Positions 9,006-21,019 are shown, counted from the first letter of the stretch. The stretch: DNA of 64,000 nt from Pseudomonadota bacterium (GCA_018262195.1 JAGTRS010000007.1:62001-126000); one strand, 5' to 3'. Notes: generated from the letters alone by a model not told the origin. A program made the numbers and translations.

Positions 9006-10796
9006 TCAGTTATCGACGCGCAGCACAGCCAAAAACGCTTCCTGTGGAATTTCGACGCTACCGACTTGCTTCATGCGTTTCTTGCCGGCCTTTTGCTTCT
9101 CCAGCAGCTTTTTCTTGCGCGAGATGTCACCACCGTAGCATTTGGCCAGCACATCCTTGCGCATCGCCTTGACATTCTCACGAGAGATAATGTGGGAGCC
9201 AATTGCAGCCTGAATGGCTACGTCGTACATCTGGCGTGGAATCAGTTCGCGCATTTTGGAAGCCAGTTCACGACCGCGATATTGCGCATTGGCACGGTGC
9301 ACGATGAGCGATAAGGCATCAACCTTTTCGCTATTGATCAGGATGTCGAGTTTGACCACGTCCGCAGCGCGGTATTCCTTGAAGTCGTAGTCCAGCGAGG
9401 CGTAACCCTTCGAGCAGGACTTAAGCTTGTCAAAGAAATCCATAACCACTTCGGCCATCGGCATTTCATAGACCAATTTTACCTGGCGACCGTGGTAATG
9501 CATGTCGACCTGATTGCCGCGTTTCTGGTTACACAAGGTGATGACGTTACCCAAGTAGTCTTGCGGCACGAAAATGGTGGCCGTGATGATTGGCTCACGC
9601 ACCTCTTCCATTTTTGTCACGTCGGGCAACTTGGCTGGATTTTCCACCTCAACGATCGAACCATCACGCATGACAACCTGGTAAACAACGGTAGGCGCCG
9701 TGGTGATCAAATCCTGATCAAACTCACGCTCCAGACGCTCCTGCACGATCTCCATGTGCAAAAGACCAAGGAATCCACATCGGAATCCAAATCCAAGCGC
9801 CTGAGAGACTTCTGGTTCGTAGTGTAACGATGCATCGTTTAGCTTGAGCTTCTCAAGAGATTCGCGCAACGAGTCATATTGGTTTGATTCAATGGGGTAA
9901 AGCCCTGCGAACACCTGCGGTTTGATTTCCTTGAACCCTGGCAGCGCCTCGGTGGCCTTACGGTCCATCTTGGTGATCGTATCGCCTACCTTGGCAGCTT
10001 GCAGTTCCTTGATACCTGAAATGACGAAACCTACCTCACCAGCACGCAACATGTCGCGCTTCTCTGATTTGGGCGCAAAGACGCCAACCTGCTCACATAG
10101 CTGCTCTGCACCGGTCGCCATGAAAAGAAGTTTGTCTTTTGGTTTGATGACACCATCAACCACGCGCACCAACATGACAACGCCAACATAATTGTCAAAC
10201 CACGAGTCGATAATCAGCGCCTTGAGCGGTGCATCCGGATCTCCCTTGGGTGGAGGGATGCGGGCGACAACTGCCTCAAGAATATCCTCTACGCCGAGGC
10301 CAGTTTTGGCTGAAGCCAGCACAGCTTCGGAGGCATCGATCCCGATCACGTCCTCGATTTCCTGACGGGCATTTTCCGGATCGGCAGACGGCAGGTCGAT
10401 CTTGTTCAGAACCGGCACCACTTCAACATCGAGTTCAAGCGCCGTGTAGCAATTGGCTACTGTCTGCGCCTCGACACCTTGCGAGGCATCCACAACCAGC
10501 AAGGCGCCCTCGCAAGCAGATAGTGAACGGGAGACCTCGTAAGAAAAGTCGACGTGTCCCGGCGTATCGATCAAGTTCAGGTTGTAAACCTTGCCGTCGC
10601 GTGCTTTATAGCTCAGGGCCGCAGTTTGCGCCTTGATTGTGATACCGCGTTCGCGTTCGATATCCATCGAATCGAGCACTTGTGCTTCCATCTCGCGATC
10701 AGACAAGCCGCCGCAGAGGTGAATGATTCGATCGGCCAGCGTCGATTTGCCGTGGTCGATGTGCGCGATGATAGAGAAGTTTCTAATGTGATCCAT
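9006..10796 (-). CDS. lepA: Elongation factor 4 (LepA)
   Basis: A ribosome-associated translational GTPase. The 596-residue protein shows AHIDHGKST (G1), the DTPGHVDF G3 motif, NKIDLPSAD (G4), and the LepA-specific C-terminal domain ([21 protein letters not shown]). There is no clear Shine-Dalgarno sequence before the ATG. A strong hairpin with a six-base U-run ends only 10 bases upstream, which raises a question about how its transcript begins. Confidence 0.97.
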   Translation of the reverse strand: MDHIRNFSIIAHIDHGKSTLADRIIHLCGGLSDREMEAQVLDSMDIERERGITIKAQTAALSYKARDGKVYNLNLIDTPGHVDFSYEVSRSLSACEGALLVVDASQGVEAQTVANCYTALELDVEVVPVLNKIDLPSADPENARQEIEDVIGIDASEAVLASAKTGLGVEDILEAVVARIPPPKGDPDAPLKALIIDSWFDNYVGVVMLVRVVDGVIKPKDKLLFMATGAEQLCEQVGVFAPKSEKRDMLRAGEVGFVISGIKELQAAKVGDTITKMDRKATEALPGFKEIKPQVFAGLYPIESNQYDSLRESLEKLKLNDASLHYEPEVSQALGFGFRCGFLGLLHMEIVQERLEREFDQDLITTAPTVVYQVVMRDGSIVEVENPAKLPDVTKMEEVREPIITATIFVPQDYLGNVITLCNQKRGNQVDMHYHGRQVKLVYEMPMAEVVMDFFDKLKSCSKGYASLDYDFKEYRAADVVKLDILINSEKVDALSLIVHRANAQYRGRELASKMRELIPRQMYDVAIQAAIGSHIISRENVKAMRKDVLAKCYGGDISRKKKLLEKQKAGKKRMKQVGSVEIPQEAFLAVLRVDN

Positions 10797-10806
10797 TGGT
10801 GCCAGT

Positions 10807-10830
10807 AAAAAAGGGCGCTGTCCGGCGCCC
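10807..10830 (-). terminator. Intrinsic-terminator-like hairpin directly upstream of lepA
   Basis: Read on the minus strand, GGGCGC and GCGCCC pair around the loop CGGACA and are followed by TTTTTT. The run ends 10 bases before the lepA ATG. It should stop transcription arriving from mucD and the glutaredoxin-like gene, or act as an attenuator. Confidence 0.8.
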
Positions 10831-10855
10831 TTCCCTTTTCAGAAGACCCTGAATT

Positions 10856-11101
10856 TTAGCGGATTTCGGCCAAATATTCACGGGTTTTGGCTTCGTCCAG
10901 AAAGTAATGACACAACTCTTTCTCACCATGCAACAGAACAGGCACCAACTCGTCGTACTTGGCCTCCAACGCAGGATCAGCGTCAACATCAATTACGGTC
11001 ACTGTGGCTCCAAATTCTTCAGCCAAGGGCGCAAGCGCCAATTCCATATCGTGACATAGGTGGCAATAACTGCGACTCATCAGGGTCAGCTCAACCACCA
11101 T
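10856..11101 (-). CDS. Small glutaredoxin-like (DUF836) protein
   Basis: An 81-residue thioredoxin-fold protein with a C13-H-L-C16 redox motif in the first helix (SRSYCHLCHDME). It has the beta-alpha-beta elements TVIDVDADPALEAKY and the cis-proline-like strand LVPVLLHGEKELC. It belongs to the glutaredoxin-like DUF836 group; a redox role is inferred from the CxxC motif. The start overlaps the end of mucD by 11 bases, so translation is likely coupled. A terminator-like hairpin follows it. Confidence 0.8.
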   Translation of the reverse strand: MVVELTLMSRSYCHLCHDMELALAPLAEEFGATVTVIDVDADPALEAKYDELVPVLLHGEKELCHYFLDEAKTREYLAEIR

Positions 11102-12509
11102 TCAACCCTTTGATTGTGATGAAAGTCTGCATTTCGCCGCGGCGTACGAGCAACGTGACGTTACTTCCTTTCTCAAATTGAGCCAGGAGTTTGTTGAACT
11201 GTTCCACAGTCTTGACCTCCGTGGTTGCTCCTTTTGCGATAACCGCAATGACAATGTCACCCGTTCGCAGGTCGGAGCGTGCTCCCTGTCCGCGAACATC
11301 CTCGATCAACAACCCGGAGTTCATTTTCAAATCACGTTTTTGCTCAGAACTCAACTCGCTAACGACCAGACCGAGGCGATTGGCAGTCTGTTCGGAAGGT
11401 TTGCCGCGCAGTACTTTGGCGGTCGCCTGTTTTTCATCGGGTACCTCGCCCACCGTGACGTTGATGTCGCGTGTCGCGCCTTTGCGCCAGACCTGTACCA
11501 CTGCACGCCCCCCCGGCCGGGTCGCGCCCACCATTCTCGGCAAATCGGCTGAATTGTTGATTGTCTTGCCCTCAAACTTCAGGATTACATCGCCAGGCTC
11601 TATGCCAGCTTTTTCGGCAGGACCACCTTTTTCAACGGAGTTCACTACTGCACCAATCGGCTTGGACAGACCCAGCGAATCGGCAAGCTCCTTACTAACT
11701 TCCTGAATAACCACACCCAAACGACCGCGGCTAACCTTGCCAGAAACGCGTAACTGGCTCTGTATATCCATCGCAACATCAATAGGAATGGCGAAAGAAA
11801 CCCCCATATACCCACCGCTACGGCTGTAAATCTGCGAATTGATACCCACCACTTCGCCACGCATATTGAACAGTGGGCCGCCGGAATTGCCAGGGTTAAT
11901 AGCAACGTCAGTCTGGATGAAAGGCACGTAGTTTTCCTGCGGCAGGGAGCGTCCTTTGGCTGAAACAATACCTGCAGTTACTGAGTTGTCGAATCCGAAT
12001 GGCGAACCAATGGCAACCACCCATTCACCTACCTTGAGTTGCGCCGGATCACCCAATTTGGTGACAGGAAGACCGGCCGCTTCAATCTTGAGCAGCGCGA
12101 CATCGGTTCTCTTGTCTGCACCAATGATCTTGGCCTTGAACTCACGCTTGTCCGTCAGGCGTACCGTCACTTCATCGGCTCCATCAACCACATGGGCGTT
12201 TGTCAGGATATAGCCGTCACCGCTGATGATGAACCCGGAGCCGAGCGACTTGTTTTCAAAATCACGCGGCACGGCGCCACCTGGGTTGCGTGGAATGAAG
12301 CGCTTGAAGAATTCGAAGGCTGGATCGTTTTCGTCAAATGGGAACGGCATCATTTGAGCCTGTCCACGAACAACCTGTGTCGTGCTGATGTTAACGACCG
12401 CCGGCCCTTGTTTTTCAGCCAGTTCGGAAAAGTCGGGCAAGCCACGTGTCTGGGCGAGAGACATTGAGCAGAAGAACCAAAGGGAACACAGAGCCACAAA
12501 GCGTTTCAT
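11091..12509 (-). CDS. mucD: Periplasmic Do-family serine protease (MucD/DegP type)
   Basis: An HtrA-family protease and chaperone of the periplasm. The 472-residue precursor has a signal peptide (MKRFVALCSLWFFCSMSLAQ) and a trypsin-like domain. Its triad is His in LTNAHVVDG, Asp in KRTDVALLKI and Ser in NPGNSGGPLF. Two PDZ domains follow (RGRLGVVIQEV and the one ending ARSDLRTGDIVIAV). It is the last gene of the rpoE-rseC-mucD set, as expected for a sigma-E-controlled quality-control enzyme. Confidence 0.95.
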   Translation of the reverse strand: MKRFVALCSLWFFCSMSLAQTRGLPDFSELAEKQGPAVVNISTTQVVRGQAQMMPFPFDENDPAFEFFKRFIPRNPGGAVPRDFENKSLGSGFIISGDGYILTNAHVVDGADEVTVRLTDKREFKAKIIGADKRTDVALLKIEAAGLPVTKLGDPAQLKVGEWVVAIGSPFGFDNSVTAGIVSAKGRSLPQENYVPFIQTDVAINPGNSGGPLFNMRGEVVGINSQIYSRSGGYMGVSFAIPIDVAMDIQSQLRVSGKVSRGRLGVVIQEVSKELADSLGLSKPIGAVVNSVEKGGPAEKAGIEPGDVILKFEGKTINNSADLPRMVGATRPGGRAVVQVWRKGATRDINVTVGEVPDEKQATAKVLRGKPSEQTANRLGLVVSELSSEQKRDLKMNSGLLIEDVRGQGARSDLRTGDIVIAVIAKGATTEVKTVEQFNKLLAQFEKGSNVTLLVRRGEMQTFITIKGLNGG

Positions 12510-12533
12510 GGGAATTACAACCTCCGGATTCGA

Positions 12534-12968
12534 TCAGGAACGGGAAACAATATGAGGACGTTCGGAAGAATTTCCAGCGTTGGTTTGCGAATGAAAGCGG
12601 ATGTATATAAACGACAAAATCAATCCGCATGCAGCTCCGATTATGGCGCCGCCATCCCCTCCCAATGGAGCTCCCATGGCTGCACCACCGATACATGCAA
12701 GCAACGGAATGCCATAGGCCAGATTGGCCGTATGGCGAACACTGCCAGCAGCAATCGCGATGGTCACGCGATCACCGACATCTGCGCCAATCGTGTTGTC
12801 AACCTGATAGGTTTTTGGCCCAGCGCAAAACATCTGGGTTAGGTGTTGACCACCACAGCCACCTTTCTCATGGCATCGCCCGCATCCACCTTGCGCCACT
12901 TCAACGAGGGCACTTTTCCCCTCTATCGCGCGAACCACCGCCAGGATCGTTGTCTGTTCGTTGTCCAT
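12534..12968 (-). CDS. rseC: RseC/MucC family protein
   Basis: A 144-residue inner-membrane protein of the RseC/MucC family, linked to sigma-E regulation and SoxR-reducing systems. It has a cysteine cluster GGCGRCHEKGGCGGQ near the N-terminus (possible Fe-S or metal site). Two hydrophobic segments follow (about residues 75-100 and 105-120). ATG at 12968 is 5 bases after the rpoE stop; a TTG at 12980 would overlap rpoE. It directly follows rpoE, where many relatives carry rseA and rseB. Confidence 0.85.
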   Translation of the reverse strand: MDNEQTTILAVVRAIEGKSALVEVAQGGCGRCHEKGGCGGQHLTQMFCAGPKTYQVDNTIGADVGDRVTIAIAAGSVRHTANLAYGIPLLACIGGAAMGAPLGGDGGAIIGAACGLILSFIYIRFHSQTNAGNSSERPHIVSRS

Positions 12969-12973
12969 GGTCG

Positions 12974-13573
12974 TTACCAACGTTTGTCAGGCGCCAAATC
13001 CAGCAACGGTCGCAACTTGGCAGCAACCGCTTCTCTGGCGCGAAAAATACGTGATCGGACCGTACCAATAGGACAATTCATGATGCTGGAAATTTCCTCG
13101 TAGGATAGCCCCTCAAGTTCTCGCAGGACGATTGCTGTCCGGAGTTCCTCAGGCAATGAGTCCATCGCCGCATTCACTGTTTGACCAATCTGCTTTGAGA
13201 GCAGAAGGCTTTCCGGAGTATTGATATCCCGCAACTGACTAGCTTCTTCAAAGGATTCAGCTTCCTCTGAGTCAAATTCAGTGCTAGTCGGCGCCCGTCG
13301 CCCTTGAGATACGAGATAGTTCTTCGCTGTATTGATGCCTATGCGATAAAGCCATGTGTAAAAGGCACTTTCACCGCGGAAAGACGGCAAGGCTCGGTAG
13401 GCCTTGATAAAGGCCTCCTGCGACACATCCTCGACTTCAGCCGCGTCACGGATGAAGCGCGACAGCAAACGCCCCAGCTTGCGCTGATATTTGCTCACCA
13501 ACTGGTCGAAGGCGCGCTGATCTCCGCCTTGCGCCCGTTCGACCAGCACTTGATCGATTTCGCGCTCACTCAT
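12974..13573 (-). CDS. rpoE: RNA polymerase sigma-E factor
   Basis: An extracytoplasmic-function sigma factor for envelope stress. The 199-residue sequence closely follows the E. coli RpoE pattern: DQVLVERAQGGDQRAFDQLV, then region 2 EAFIKAYRALPSFRGESAFY and TWLYRIGINTAKNYLVSQGR. Region 4 reads LRELEGLSYEEISSIMNCP and GTVRSRIFRAREAV. The gene heads a leftward operon with rseC and mucD. No rseA or rseB anti-sigma genes follow it, although proteins this similar to RpoE are normally restrained by RseA. Confidence 0.96.
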   Translation of the reverse strand: MSEREIDQVLVERAQGGDQRAFDQLVSKYQRKLGRLLSRFIRDAAEVEDVSQEAFIKAYRALPSFRGESAFYTWLYRIGINTAKNYLVSQGRRAPTSTEFDSEEAESFEEASQLRDINTPESLLLSKQIGQTVNAAMDSLPEELRTAIVLRELEGLSYEEISSIMNCPIGTVRSRIFRAREAVAAKLRPLLDLAPDKRW

Positions 13574-13619
13574 GGCTCTTGTTTTCCCTGAGGGTTATGA
13601 TTGGTATGTTTATGGGCAG

Positions 13620-13647
13620 AGTATAGCGCAGCCGTTTTGGCACTGAA
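13620..13647 (-). promoter_or_regulatory. Possible promoter of the rpoE operon
   Basis: On the minus strand a TATACT -10 element (13620-13625) lies 16 bases from TTCAGT (13642-13647, only three matches to the -35 consensus). It falls about 47 bases before the rpoE ATG, in the divergent rpoE/nadB region. Confidence 0.35.
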
Positions 13648-13744
13648 GATAGGTAGTTATCCTTAATTTGTGACTGTCTGTAACGGGATGAATCGTTTCC
13701 TGCGTGCTATATTTCGCTAAAAACTACCCATATAGAGAACAGCC

Positions 13745-15322
13745 GTGCAGAAATTTGATGTACTGATCATCGGTAGCGGCCTTGCCGGTCAGTCTGCCGC
13801 ATTGAGACTCGCCCCTCATTGCCGCGTGGCGCTTGTCAGCAAGCGCAGCCTTGAAGATTCAGCATCAGGATGGGCTCAGGGTGGAATTGCAGCCGTGCTG
13901 GACAGTCAAGACTCCATCGAAGCACATATCCGGGACACGCTGATTGCCGGAGCTTGGTTGAACGATGAAAAAGCTACGCGCCACGTCGTCGAGAATGGGC
14001 GCCGAGTTATCGAATGGCTGATTGAACAAGGCGTTCCCTTCACCAAAGACGACTCTGGATATCATCTTACCCGTGAGGGCGGTCACAGTGCTCGCCGTGT
14101 CATCCACGTCGCCGATGCTACTGGTCTTGCCGTTCAGGATACCTTGACCAAGAAAGTTCGAGCGAACCCTAATATTACCGTTTTGGAAGATCACATCGCG
14201 ATCGACCTGATCACCGGCGACAAACTGGGCAAAAAAGATATGCGCTGCTATGGCGCCTATGTCCTGAACAATCGTGATGGCGAAGTGATTACCATCGGGG
14301 CCCAGAACACCCTAATAGCCACCGGTGGCGCCGGCAAGGTTTATCTCTATACGACAAACCCCGATACTTCGACTGGTGATGGCATCGCTATGGCTTATCG
14401 TGCGGGTTGCCGGGTGTCCAACATGGAGTTTATTCAGTTTCATCCGACCTGCCTCTATCACCCTCAGGCTAAATCATTCCTGATATCCGAAGCGGTACGT
14501 GGCGAAGGCGGGCTGCTCCGCTTGCCGGACGGAACCCGCTTCATGCCAGAGCACGATGACCGCGCAGAACTCGCACCACGTGACATTGTCGCTCGCGCCA
14601 TCGACTTTGAAATGAAGAAACGCGGGCTTGACTGCGTCTTCCTCGATATTTCGCACAAGGATGAGGAGTTCATTCGTGGTCATTTCCCAAATATCTACGC
14701 TCGCTGCCTAGAGCTTGGGATTGATATTACCCAAGAAGCAATTCCGGTTGTTCCGGCCGCTCACTACACCTGTGGCGGCATTGTCAGCGATCTCCATGGT
14801 CGCACCGACGTATCCGGTCTTTACGTTGCAGGAGAAGCCTCCTGTACCGGGCTGCATGGTGCGAATCGACTGGCTTCCAACTCATTGCTTGAATGCTTGG
14901 TATTTGCCGAAGCTGCGGTCATCGATATATTGACTAGGCGAACTGACGAAATTCCTGAATTGCCACTATGGGATGAAAGCCGAGTCACGGATGCCGATGA
15001 AGAAGTGGTCATTTCCCACAATTGGGATGAACTTCGCCGTTTTATGTGGGATTACGTTGGCATCGTCCGAACGACCAAACGACTGAAGCGCGCAAAACAT
15101 CGTATCGGTTTGTTGATGCGTGAAATTGACGAGTTCTATGCCAATTTCCGGGTTAGTCACGATCTTATCGAGTTACGTAATCTGGTTGTAACGGCGGACC
15201 TTATTGTGCGTTGTGCCATGCTCCGCAAGGAAAGCAGAGGTCTGCACTTTTCCCGGGACTTTCCGGATATAGCCAGCAAACCGAAGAACACGGTCCTTAA
15301 GCGTCGTCGACAAAGGGGCTAA
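13745..15322 (+). CDS. nadB: L-aspartate oxidase
   Basis: NadB oxidises L-aspartate to iminoaspartate with FAD, the first step of de novo NAD synthesis. The 525-residue protein starts at GTG with the dinucleotide-binding motif GSGLAG (residues 10-15). It contains [29 protein letters not shown] and the helical C-terminal domain with [13 protein letters not shown]. It is transcribed divergently from rpoE, a conserved proteobacterial arrangement. Its last 26 bases overlap convergent ygfX. Confidence 0.97.
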   Translation: MQKFDVLIIGSGLAGQSAALRLAPHCRVALVSKRSLEDSASGWAQGGIAAVLDSQDSIEAHIRDTLIAGAWLNDEKATRHVVENGRRVIEWLIEQGVPFTKDDSGYHLTREGGHSARRVIHVADATGLAVQDTLTKKVRANPNITVLEDHIAIDLITGDKLGKKDMRCYGAYVLNNRDGEVITIGAQNTLIATGGAGKVYLYTTNPDTSTGDGIAMAYRAGCRVSNMEFIQFHPTCLYHPQAKSFLISEAVRGEGGLLRLPDGTRFMPEHDDRAELAPRDIVARAIDFEMKKRGLDCVFLDISHKDEEFIRGHFPNIYARCLELGIDITQEAIPVVPAAHYTCGGIVSDLHGRTDVSGLYVAGEASCTGLHGANRLASNSLLECLVFAEAAVIDILTRRTDEIPELPLWDESRVTDADEEVVISHNWDELRRFMWDYVGIVRTTKRLKRAKHRIGLLMREIDEFYANFRVSHDLIELRNLVVTADLIVRCAMLRKESRGLHFSRDFPDIASKPKNTVLKRRRQRG

Positions 15323-15734
15323 ATTTCGCGCGCCAGCGGAGAAACACTCGCAGGCGCCTGAAATCATCGCTTCTCATGCTATCCGCAGACAAAACAAGTA
15401 GATGCTTCCTCCCGTTTGGGGGCCTTAGTCGAATAATAGTCAGCCGGGGATTAACCGTTGCGTTGGGCATTAATTCGGCCTCATAGAATTCGTCGCTCCC
15501 CGCCTCTGAAATAAAGATCTGGCCGGAGCGCTCAAGCCGAATGCCGGCAAGCGCAGGCGACAACTTTCGCGAGGCATCGTAACTGCCGATTGTGATGAGC
15601 AAAACCAGCAGCAGTCGTATGATCTCGGAATATGGCAACGCCACCGTTATTCCTAATGCGATCAAAGTTATGCTGATCAATGCCCCATCCAGAAAGCGAG
15701 AACGGTGCAGTCCGATGGTAATCGGAAACTGCAC
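15297..15734 (-). CDS. YgfX family membrane protein
   Basis: A 145-residue protein with two N-terminal hydrophobic segments (about residues 15-50) and a C-terminal soluble domain with [18 protein letters not shown] and the terminal [10 protein letters not shown]. This layout is that of the YgfX/CptA-like family. In E. coli the family is associated with SdhE; no sdhE is seen here. Position between nadB and fabF is common in betaproteobacteria. The 3' end overlaps nadB in convergent orientation. Confidence 0.7.
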   Translation of the reverse strand: MQFPITIGLHRSRFLDGALISITLIALGITVALPYSEIIRLLLVLLITIGSYDASRKLSPALAGIRLERSGQIFISEAGSDEFYEAELMPNATVNPRLTIIRLRPPNGRKHLLVLSADSMRSDDFRRLRVFLRWRAKFSPFVDDA

Positions 15735-15762
15735 CGTTCAATTCCTCTCGGAAATGACTGAC

Positions 15763-16998
15763 TTAGACGCGCTTGAAAACCAGCGAGCCGTTCGTTCCGC
15801 CGAAGCCAAAGTTATTCTTCAACGCAATATCAATCTTCATTGGCCGTGCCTTGTTGGCACAGTAGTCCAAGTCGCATTCCGGATCCTGGTTGAAGATGTT
15901 GATAGTCGGCGGAGATATCTGGTGATGGATTGCCAGAACCGTGAACAGTGATTCGACGCCGCCGGCGCCACCGAGCAGGTGACCGGTCATCGACTTGGTT
16001 GAATTAACGACAATATTGTAGGCCGCATCACCGAAGGCAGCCTTGATGGCATCCGACTCGTTCTTGTCGCCAAGCGGAGTCGAGGTGCCATGCGCGTTGA
16101 CATACTGGACGTCAGACGGCGAGACACCGGCATTCTTCAGCGCGTTAACCATGGAGCGGCGCGGGCCGTCCATGTTCGGCGCGGTGATGTGGTAAGCATC
16201 GGCGCTCCGGCCATAACCTGCCACTTCGGCATAGATCTTTGCACCACGGGCTTTGGCATGCTCGTACTCTTCGAGAACCAGAACACCTGCGCCTTCGCCA
16301 AGGACGAAGCCATCACGATCCTTGTCCCAAGGGCGGCTAGCCGTCGTCGGATCATCGTTTCGGGTAGATAGTGCGCGAGCGGCACTGAAGCCACCCATGC
16401 CCAGCGGAGAGACCGTCGATTCGGCACCACCAGCCACCATCACGTCGGCATCACCGTATTCGATAATGCGTGCCGCTTCACCGATCGAGTGAGTGCCCGT
16501 TGTGCAGGCCGTAACTATCGCCAAGTTCGGCCCCTTGAAGCCATACTCAATCGACAGGTTGCCTGAGATCATGTTGATGATCGAACCCGGAACAAAGAAC
16601 GGTGAAACCTTGCGCACACCACCAGCGATGTATTCGTCCTTGGTTTCCTCAATCAGCGGCAGACCGCCGATACCGGAACCAATGGCGACGCCGACGCGTT
16701 CAGGATCAGCTGCACCTTCCTTATCGAGGCCTGCATCACGAACGGCCTGAATGCCCGCAGCCAGTCCGTAATGGATAAACCTATCCATACGACGGGCATC
16801 CTTGGCGGAAATATATTGGGTGATATCGAAATTCTTGACCTCGCCGGCAAACTGAACCGGGAAGGTGGAGGTATCGAATCGGGTAACGGGAGCGATACCA
16901 GAACGACCGGCAATGATATTTTGCCAGCCCTCTTCTACGCTGTTGCCGACCGGGGAAATGAGCCCCAAGCCGGTAATTACGACTCTGCGACGTGCCAA
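15763..16998 (-). CDS. fabF: 3-oxoacyl-[ACP] synthase II
   Basis: FabF elongates acyl-ACP by condensation with malonyl-ACP. The triad is visible: Cys in [14 protein letters not shown], His in [11 protein letters not shown] and His in [17 protein letters not shown] start at 16998 is chosen because the product then begins in the family manner ([15 protein letters not shown]) with GGAG upstream; this gives 411 residues. A hairpin lies between acpP and fabF. It is last in the plsX-fabH-fabD-fabG-acpP-fabF series. Confidence 0.95.
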   Translation of the reverse strand: MARRRVVITGLGLISPVGNSVEEGWQNIIAGRSGIAPVTRFDTSTFPVQFAGEVKNFDITQYISAKDARRMDRFIHYGLAAGIQAVRDAGLDKEGAADPERVGVAIGSGIGGLPLIEETKDEYIAGGVRKVSPFFVPGSIINMISGNLSIEYGFKGPNLAIVTACTTGTHSIGEAARIIEYGDADVMVAGGAESTVSPLGMGGFSAARALSTRNDDPTTASRPWDKDRDGFVLGEGAGVLVLEEYEHAKARGAKIYAEVAGYGRSADAYHITAPNMDGPRRSMVNALKNAGVSPSDVQYVNAHGTSTPLGDKNESDAIKAAFGDAAYNIVVNSTKSMTGHLLGGAGGVESLFTVLAIHHQISPPTINIFNQDPECDLDYCANKARPMKIDIALKNNFGFGGTNGSLVFKRV

Positions 16999-17024
16999 GA
17001 TGCACTCCGAAAGCAAATGTAGCA

Positions 17025-17048
17025 AAGCCGGCCCTTGAGGCCGGCCTT
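17025..17048 (-). terminator. GC-rich hairpin between acpP and fabF
   Basis: A GGCCGGC-type stem with a five-base loop is followed on the minus strand by TTTGCTAC, a poor U-run. It is more likely an attenuator or mRNA-processing hairpin that lets acpP be expressed above fabF than a full terminator. Confidence 0.45.
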
Positions 17049-17071
17049 GCCTGGTTCAAACCGGAATTGGC

Positions 17072-18052
<981 letters not shown>

Positions 18053-18056
<4 letters not shown>

Positions 18057-18979
18057 TCCAGCCCCAGACTTGCTTCAATGGAGGCTGCATCGGCCAAGGC
18101 AACACCAACAACGCCATCGGCACAACGCTTGGTCAGGCCGGCCAACACCTTGCCTGGGCCGCATTCAGCAACAGTTGAGACGCCCAGTGAAGCCATGACC
18201 TGAATGGTCTCAACCCAGCGTACGGGGTTGTAAGCCTGACGTATTAATGCATCTTTGATACGACCGGGATCATTTTCGATCGAGACGTCGACATTGTTGA
18301 TCACCGGAATTTGCGGAGCATTCAGTGACAATTCAGCCAAGCGGGCAGCCAACTTGTCAGCAGCCGGACGGATCAGAGATGAATGGAAGGGAGCAGAGAC
18401 AGGCAGCGCCTTGGCCATCTTGGCGCCACGTGCCTTGCAAGCCTCCATGGCACGCTCGACGGCGCCTTTGTGGCCAGCAATCACCGTCTGTCCATTGGCG
18501 TTGAAATTCACTGGCTCAACGACTTCACCTTGCGCAGCTTCCGCGCAGGCGGCAGCAATGCCGGCATTGTCCAGGCCCAGTACGGCCGCCATGGCACCTG
18601 TTCCCACCGGAACGGCTTCCTGCATCGCGGCAGCACGCAGGCGAACCAGCGGTACCGCGTCCTTAAGGTCGATCACCCCGGCGGCGACGAGCGCGGAGTA
18701 CTCACCCAAGCTGTGGCCGGCAACGACCGCCGGCTGTCTGCCACCCTTCTCTTGCCACAGGCGCCAAACAGCGACACCTGCTGTCAACATTACTGGCTGG
18801 GTGTTAACCGTTTGGGTCAGCAATTCCGCAGGGCCATTTGCGACCATGGACCAAAGATCATCGCCCAGTGCCGCAGAGGCTTCATCAAAAGTGGCGCGGA
18901 CCACGGCGGCATCGCCGTACGCGGCCATCATGCCAACGCTTTGTGAGCCTTGGCCGGGAAATACGAATGCAAAAGACAT
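18053..18979 (-). CDS. fabD: Malonyl-CoA:ACP transacylase
   Basis: FabD loads malonyl groups on ACP. The 308-residue protein starts MSFAFVFPGQGSQSVGM and has the nucleophile motif GHSLGEYSALVAAG, plus the histidine region LPVSAPFHSSLI. The start at 18979 follows the fabH stop by 16 bases; a longer frame into fabH lacks family similarity. Confidence 0.97.
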
Positions 18980-18995
18980 GTTTTTGTCCCCTGGA

Positions 18996-19955
18996 TCAGA
19001 ATTCAAGCAGGGCTGCGCCCCAAGTAAAGCCACCACCAACGCCTTCAAGTAGGACTTTCTGGCCTCGCTGGATACGTCCGTCACGCACTGCTTCATCGAG
19101 CGCCAGCGGTACAGATGCCGCGGAGGTGTTGCCATGACGGTCAACAGTAACGATCACTTTGTCGCGGTCGATGCCCAGCTTCTTGCCAGTAGCCTCGATG
19201 ATTCGAATATTTGCCTGATGCGGAATCAGCCAATCGACATCGCTGGTTTGAGTTTCGGCGGCCTTGCAGACTTCCTCAGCAACATCAGCCAGAACGCGCA
19301 CAGCAAATTTGAAGACAGCTTGACCATCCATGCGCAGGAAGGGGTCGCCGGTCACCTGACCGCCGCAAATCTGCCCTGGAACATTCAGAATGCCGTTCTG
19401 GCTACCATCGGCATGCATGGCAGTAGCGAGGATTCCAGGCTTGTCGGAAGCCTCAAGAACCACAGCCCCTGCCCCATCACCAAACAGGACGCAGGTTCCA
19501 CGGTCATTCCAGTCAAGAATGCGCGAAAAGACTTCAGCCCCAATGACCAAGGCTTTCTTATGGCTGCCTGAGCAAATGAATTTTTCGGCGATGCCCAGAG
19601 CGTAGGTAAAGCCTGCACAGACAGCCTGTACATCGAACGCAGCAGCCCCCTTGTTGCCTAGCTTGCCCTGAATGAGGCAGGCCGTGCTTGGGAAGATGAA
19701 ATCGGGGGTTGAGGTGGCAACAATGATCAGATCGAGATCAGCCGCAGTCACGCCGGCCATTTCCAGCGCTTTCTGCGCGGCGATCAAACCAAGTTCGCTT
19801 GACGTAGTACCGACGTGGGCGAGATGCCGACTGCGGATACCGGTGCGACTGACGATCCATTCGTCGTTGGTATCGATGCCACGTGCAGCCAATTCATTGT
19901 TGCTGACAGGATTGCCCGGCAGGTAACTACCGGTGCCACTCAGGCGAGCATACAT
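18996..19955 (-). CDS. fabH: 3-oxoacyl-[ACP] synthase III
   Basis: FabH starts fatty acid synthesis by condensing an acyl-CoA primer with malonyl-ACP. The 319-residue protein shows the Cys-His-Asn triad in [21 protein letters not shown] and [10 protein letters not shown]. It directly abuts plsX (stop to start with no gap), consistent with cotranscription. Confidence 0.97.
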   Translation of the reverse strand: MYARLSGTGSYLPGNPVSNNELAARGIDTNDEWIVSRTGIRSRHLAHVGTTSSELGLIAAQKALEMAGVTAADLDLIIVATSTPDFIFPSTACLIQGKLGNKGAAAFDVQAVCAGFTYALGIAEKFICSGSHKKALVIGAEVFSRILDWNDRGTCVLFGDGAGAVVLEASDKPGILATAMHADGSQNGILNVPGQICGGQVTGDPFLRMDGQAVFKFAVRVLADVAEEVCKAAETQTSDVDWLIPHQANIRIIEATGKKLGIDRDKVIVTVDRHGNTSAASVPLALDEAVRDGRIQRGQKVLLEGVGGGFTWGAALLEF

Positions 19956-20975
19956 TCAGACGTTCTCCACGGTGGCAGGAATCATCGCTGCAATTCGGCT
20001 GGAAATGCGCTCGACAACCCGGTTTTCAGCCGCATCATAGGCACGCGAAATGGCATTTCCGAACGCCAGTTTATCGGCCGAGCCATGGCTCTTGACCGAA
20101 ATACCCTTGAGTCCGAGAAGAATTGCACCATTGTAGCGACGATGGTCAAAACGCTTTTTGAAATTATTGAGTACTGAGATGGCAATCAGAGCGGCCAGTT
20201 TTGTCAGCCAATTGCGCTTGAATTCACTGCGCAGCGATGAAGCCAGCATCTGTGCCAAGCCCTCGGATGTCTTCAAGGCGACGTTTCCGACGAAGCCATC
20301 ACAAACAATGACGTCAGCGTCACCCTTGTAGATGCCATCCCCTTCAACGTTGCCGATGAAGTTCAAATCAGAGGCGCGCAGCAATTCGGCGGCTGCCTTG
20401 ACTACCTCGTTACCCTTGATTTCTTCTTCGCCGATATTGAGGATGCCAACAGTTGGCTGATCCTTGTGCTCCATGGCCGCGACCAGCATGGCACCCATGA
20501 TTCCAAACTGAAGCAGGTGTTGAGGACCACAGTCGACGTTGGCACCAAGATCCAGCATGTGCGTGTGGCCATTAACTGTTGGCAGCGGTGCACAAATAGC
20601 AGGCCGGTCAATACCAGGAAGCATTTTCAACACAAAGCGCGAAATTGCCATCAAGGCGCCGGTATTGCCGGCCGAAACGCAGGCATCGGCGTCACCAGCC
20701 TTGACCTGGTTGATTGCCACACGCATCGAAGAATCTTTTTTGTTGCGCAGGGCAAGCGCCGGCGACTCATCCATGCCAACGATTTCGGAGGCGTGGAGAA
20801 GGCGTATGCGGGAATCGTTCGCATGATTACCGAGCAGCGGGCGCAAAACCTCCTCCTGGCCGACCAGGACGAGATTGGCTGACGGATGCTCCGCAAGAAA
20901 CTGAATGGCCGCAGGAACCGTCACTGACGGACCGTGGTCACCCCCCATGCAATCAATGGCTATGCGGGTTGTCAT
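19956..20975 (-). CDS. plsX: Phosphate acyltransferase PlsX
   Basis: PlsX converts acyl-ACP to acyl-phosphate for phospholipid synthesis. The 339-residue protein begins [20 protein letters not shown] and contains [10 protein letters not shown] and [14 protein letters not shown], diagnostic for the family. It heads the fab cluster. A terminator-like hairpin lies within 6 bases of its start codon, separating it from rpmF. Confidence 0.97.
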   Translation of the reverse strand: MTTRIAIDCMGGDHGPSVTVPAAIQFLAEHPSANLVLVGQEEVLRPLLGNHANDSRIRLLHASEIVGMDESPALALRNKKDSSMRVAINQVKAGDADACVSAGNTGALMAISRFVLKMLPGIDRPAICAPLPTVNGHTHMLDLGANVDCGPQHLLQFGIMGAMLVAAMEHKDQPTVGILNIGEEEIKGNEVVKAAAELLRASDLNFIGNVEGDGIYKGDADVIVCDGFVGNVALKTSEGLAQMLASSLRSEFKRNWLTKLAALIAISVLNNFKKRFDHRRYNGAILLGLKGISVKSHGSADKLAFGNAISRAYDAAENRVVERISSRIAAMIPATVENV

Positions 20976-20980
20976 AAGGC

Positions 20981-21019
20981 AAAAGAAAAGGCAGGCGGCT
21001 CATGGTGAGCCCACCTGCC
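20981..21019 (-). terminator. Terminator-like hairpin between rpmF and plsX
   Basis: On the minus strand GGCAGG...CCTGCC forms the outer stem and GGCTC...GAGCC the inner stem, followed by TTTTCTTTT. The U-rich tract ends 5 bases before the plsX start codon. Confidence 0.7.
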
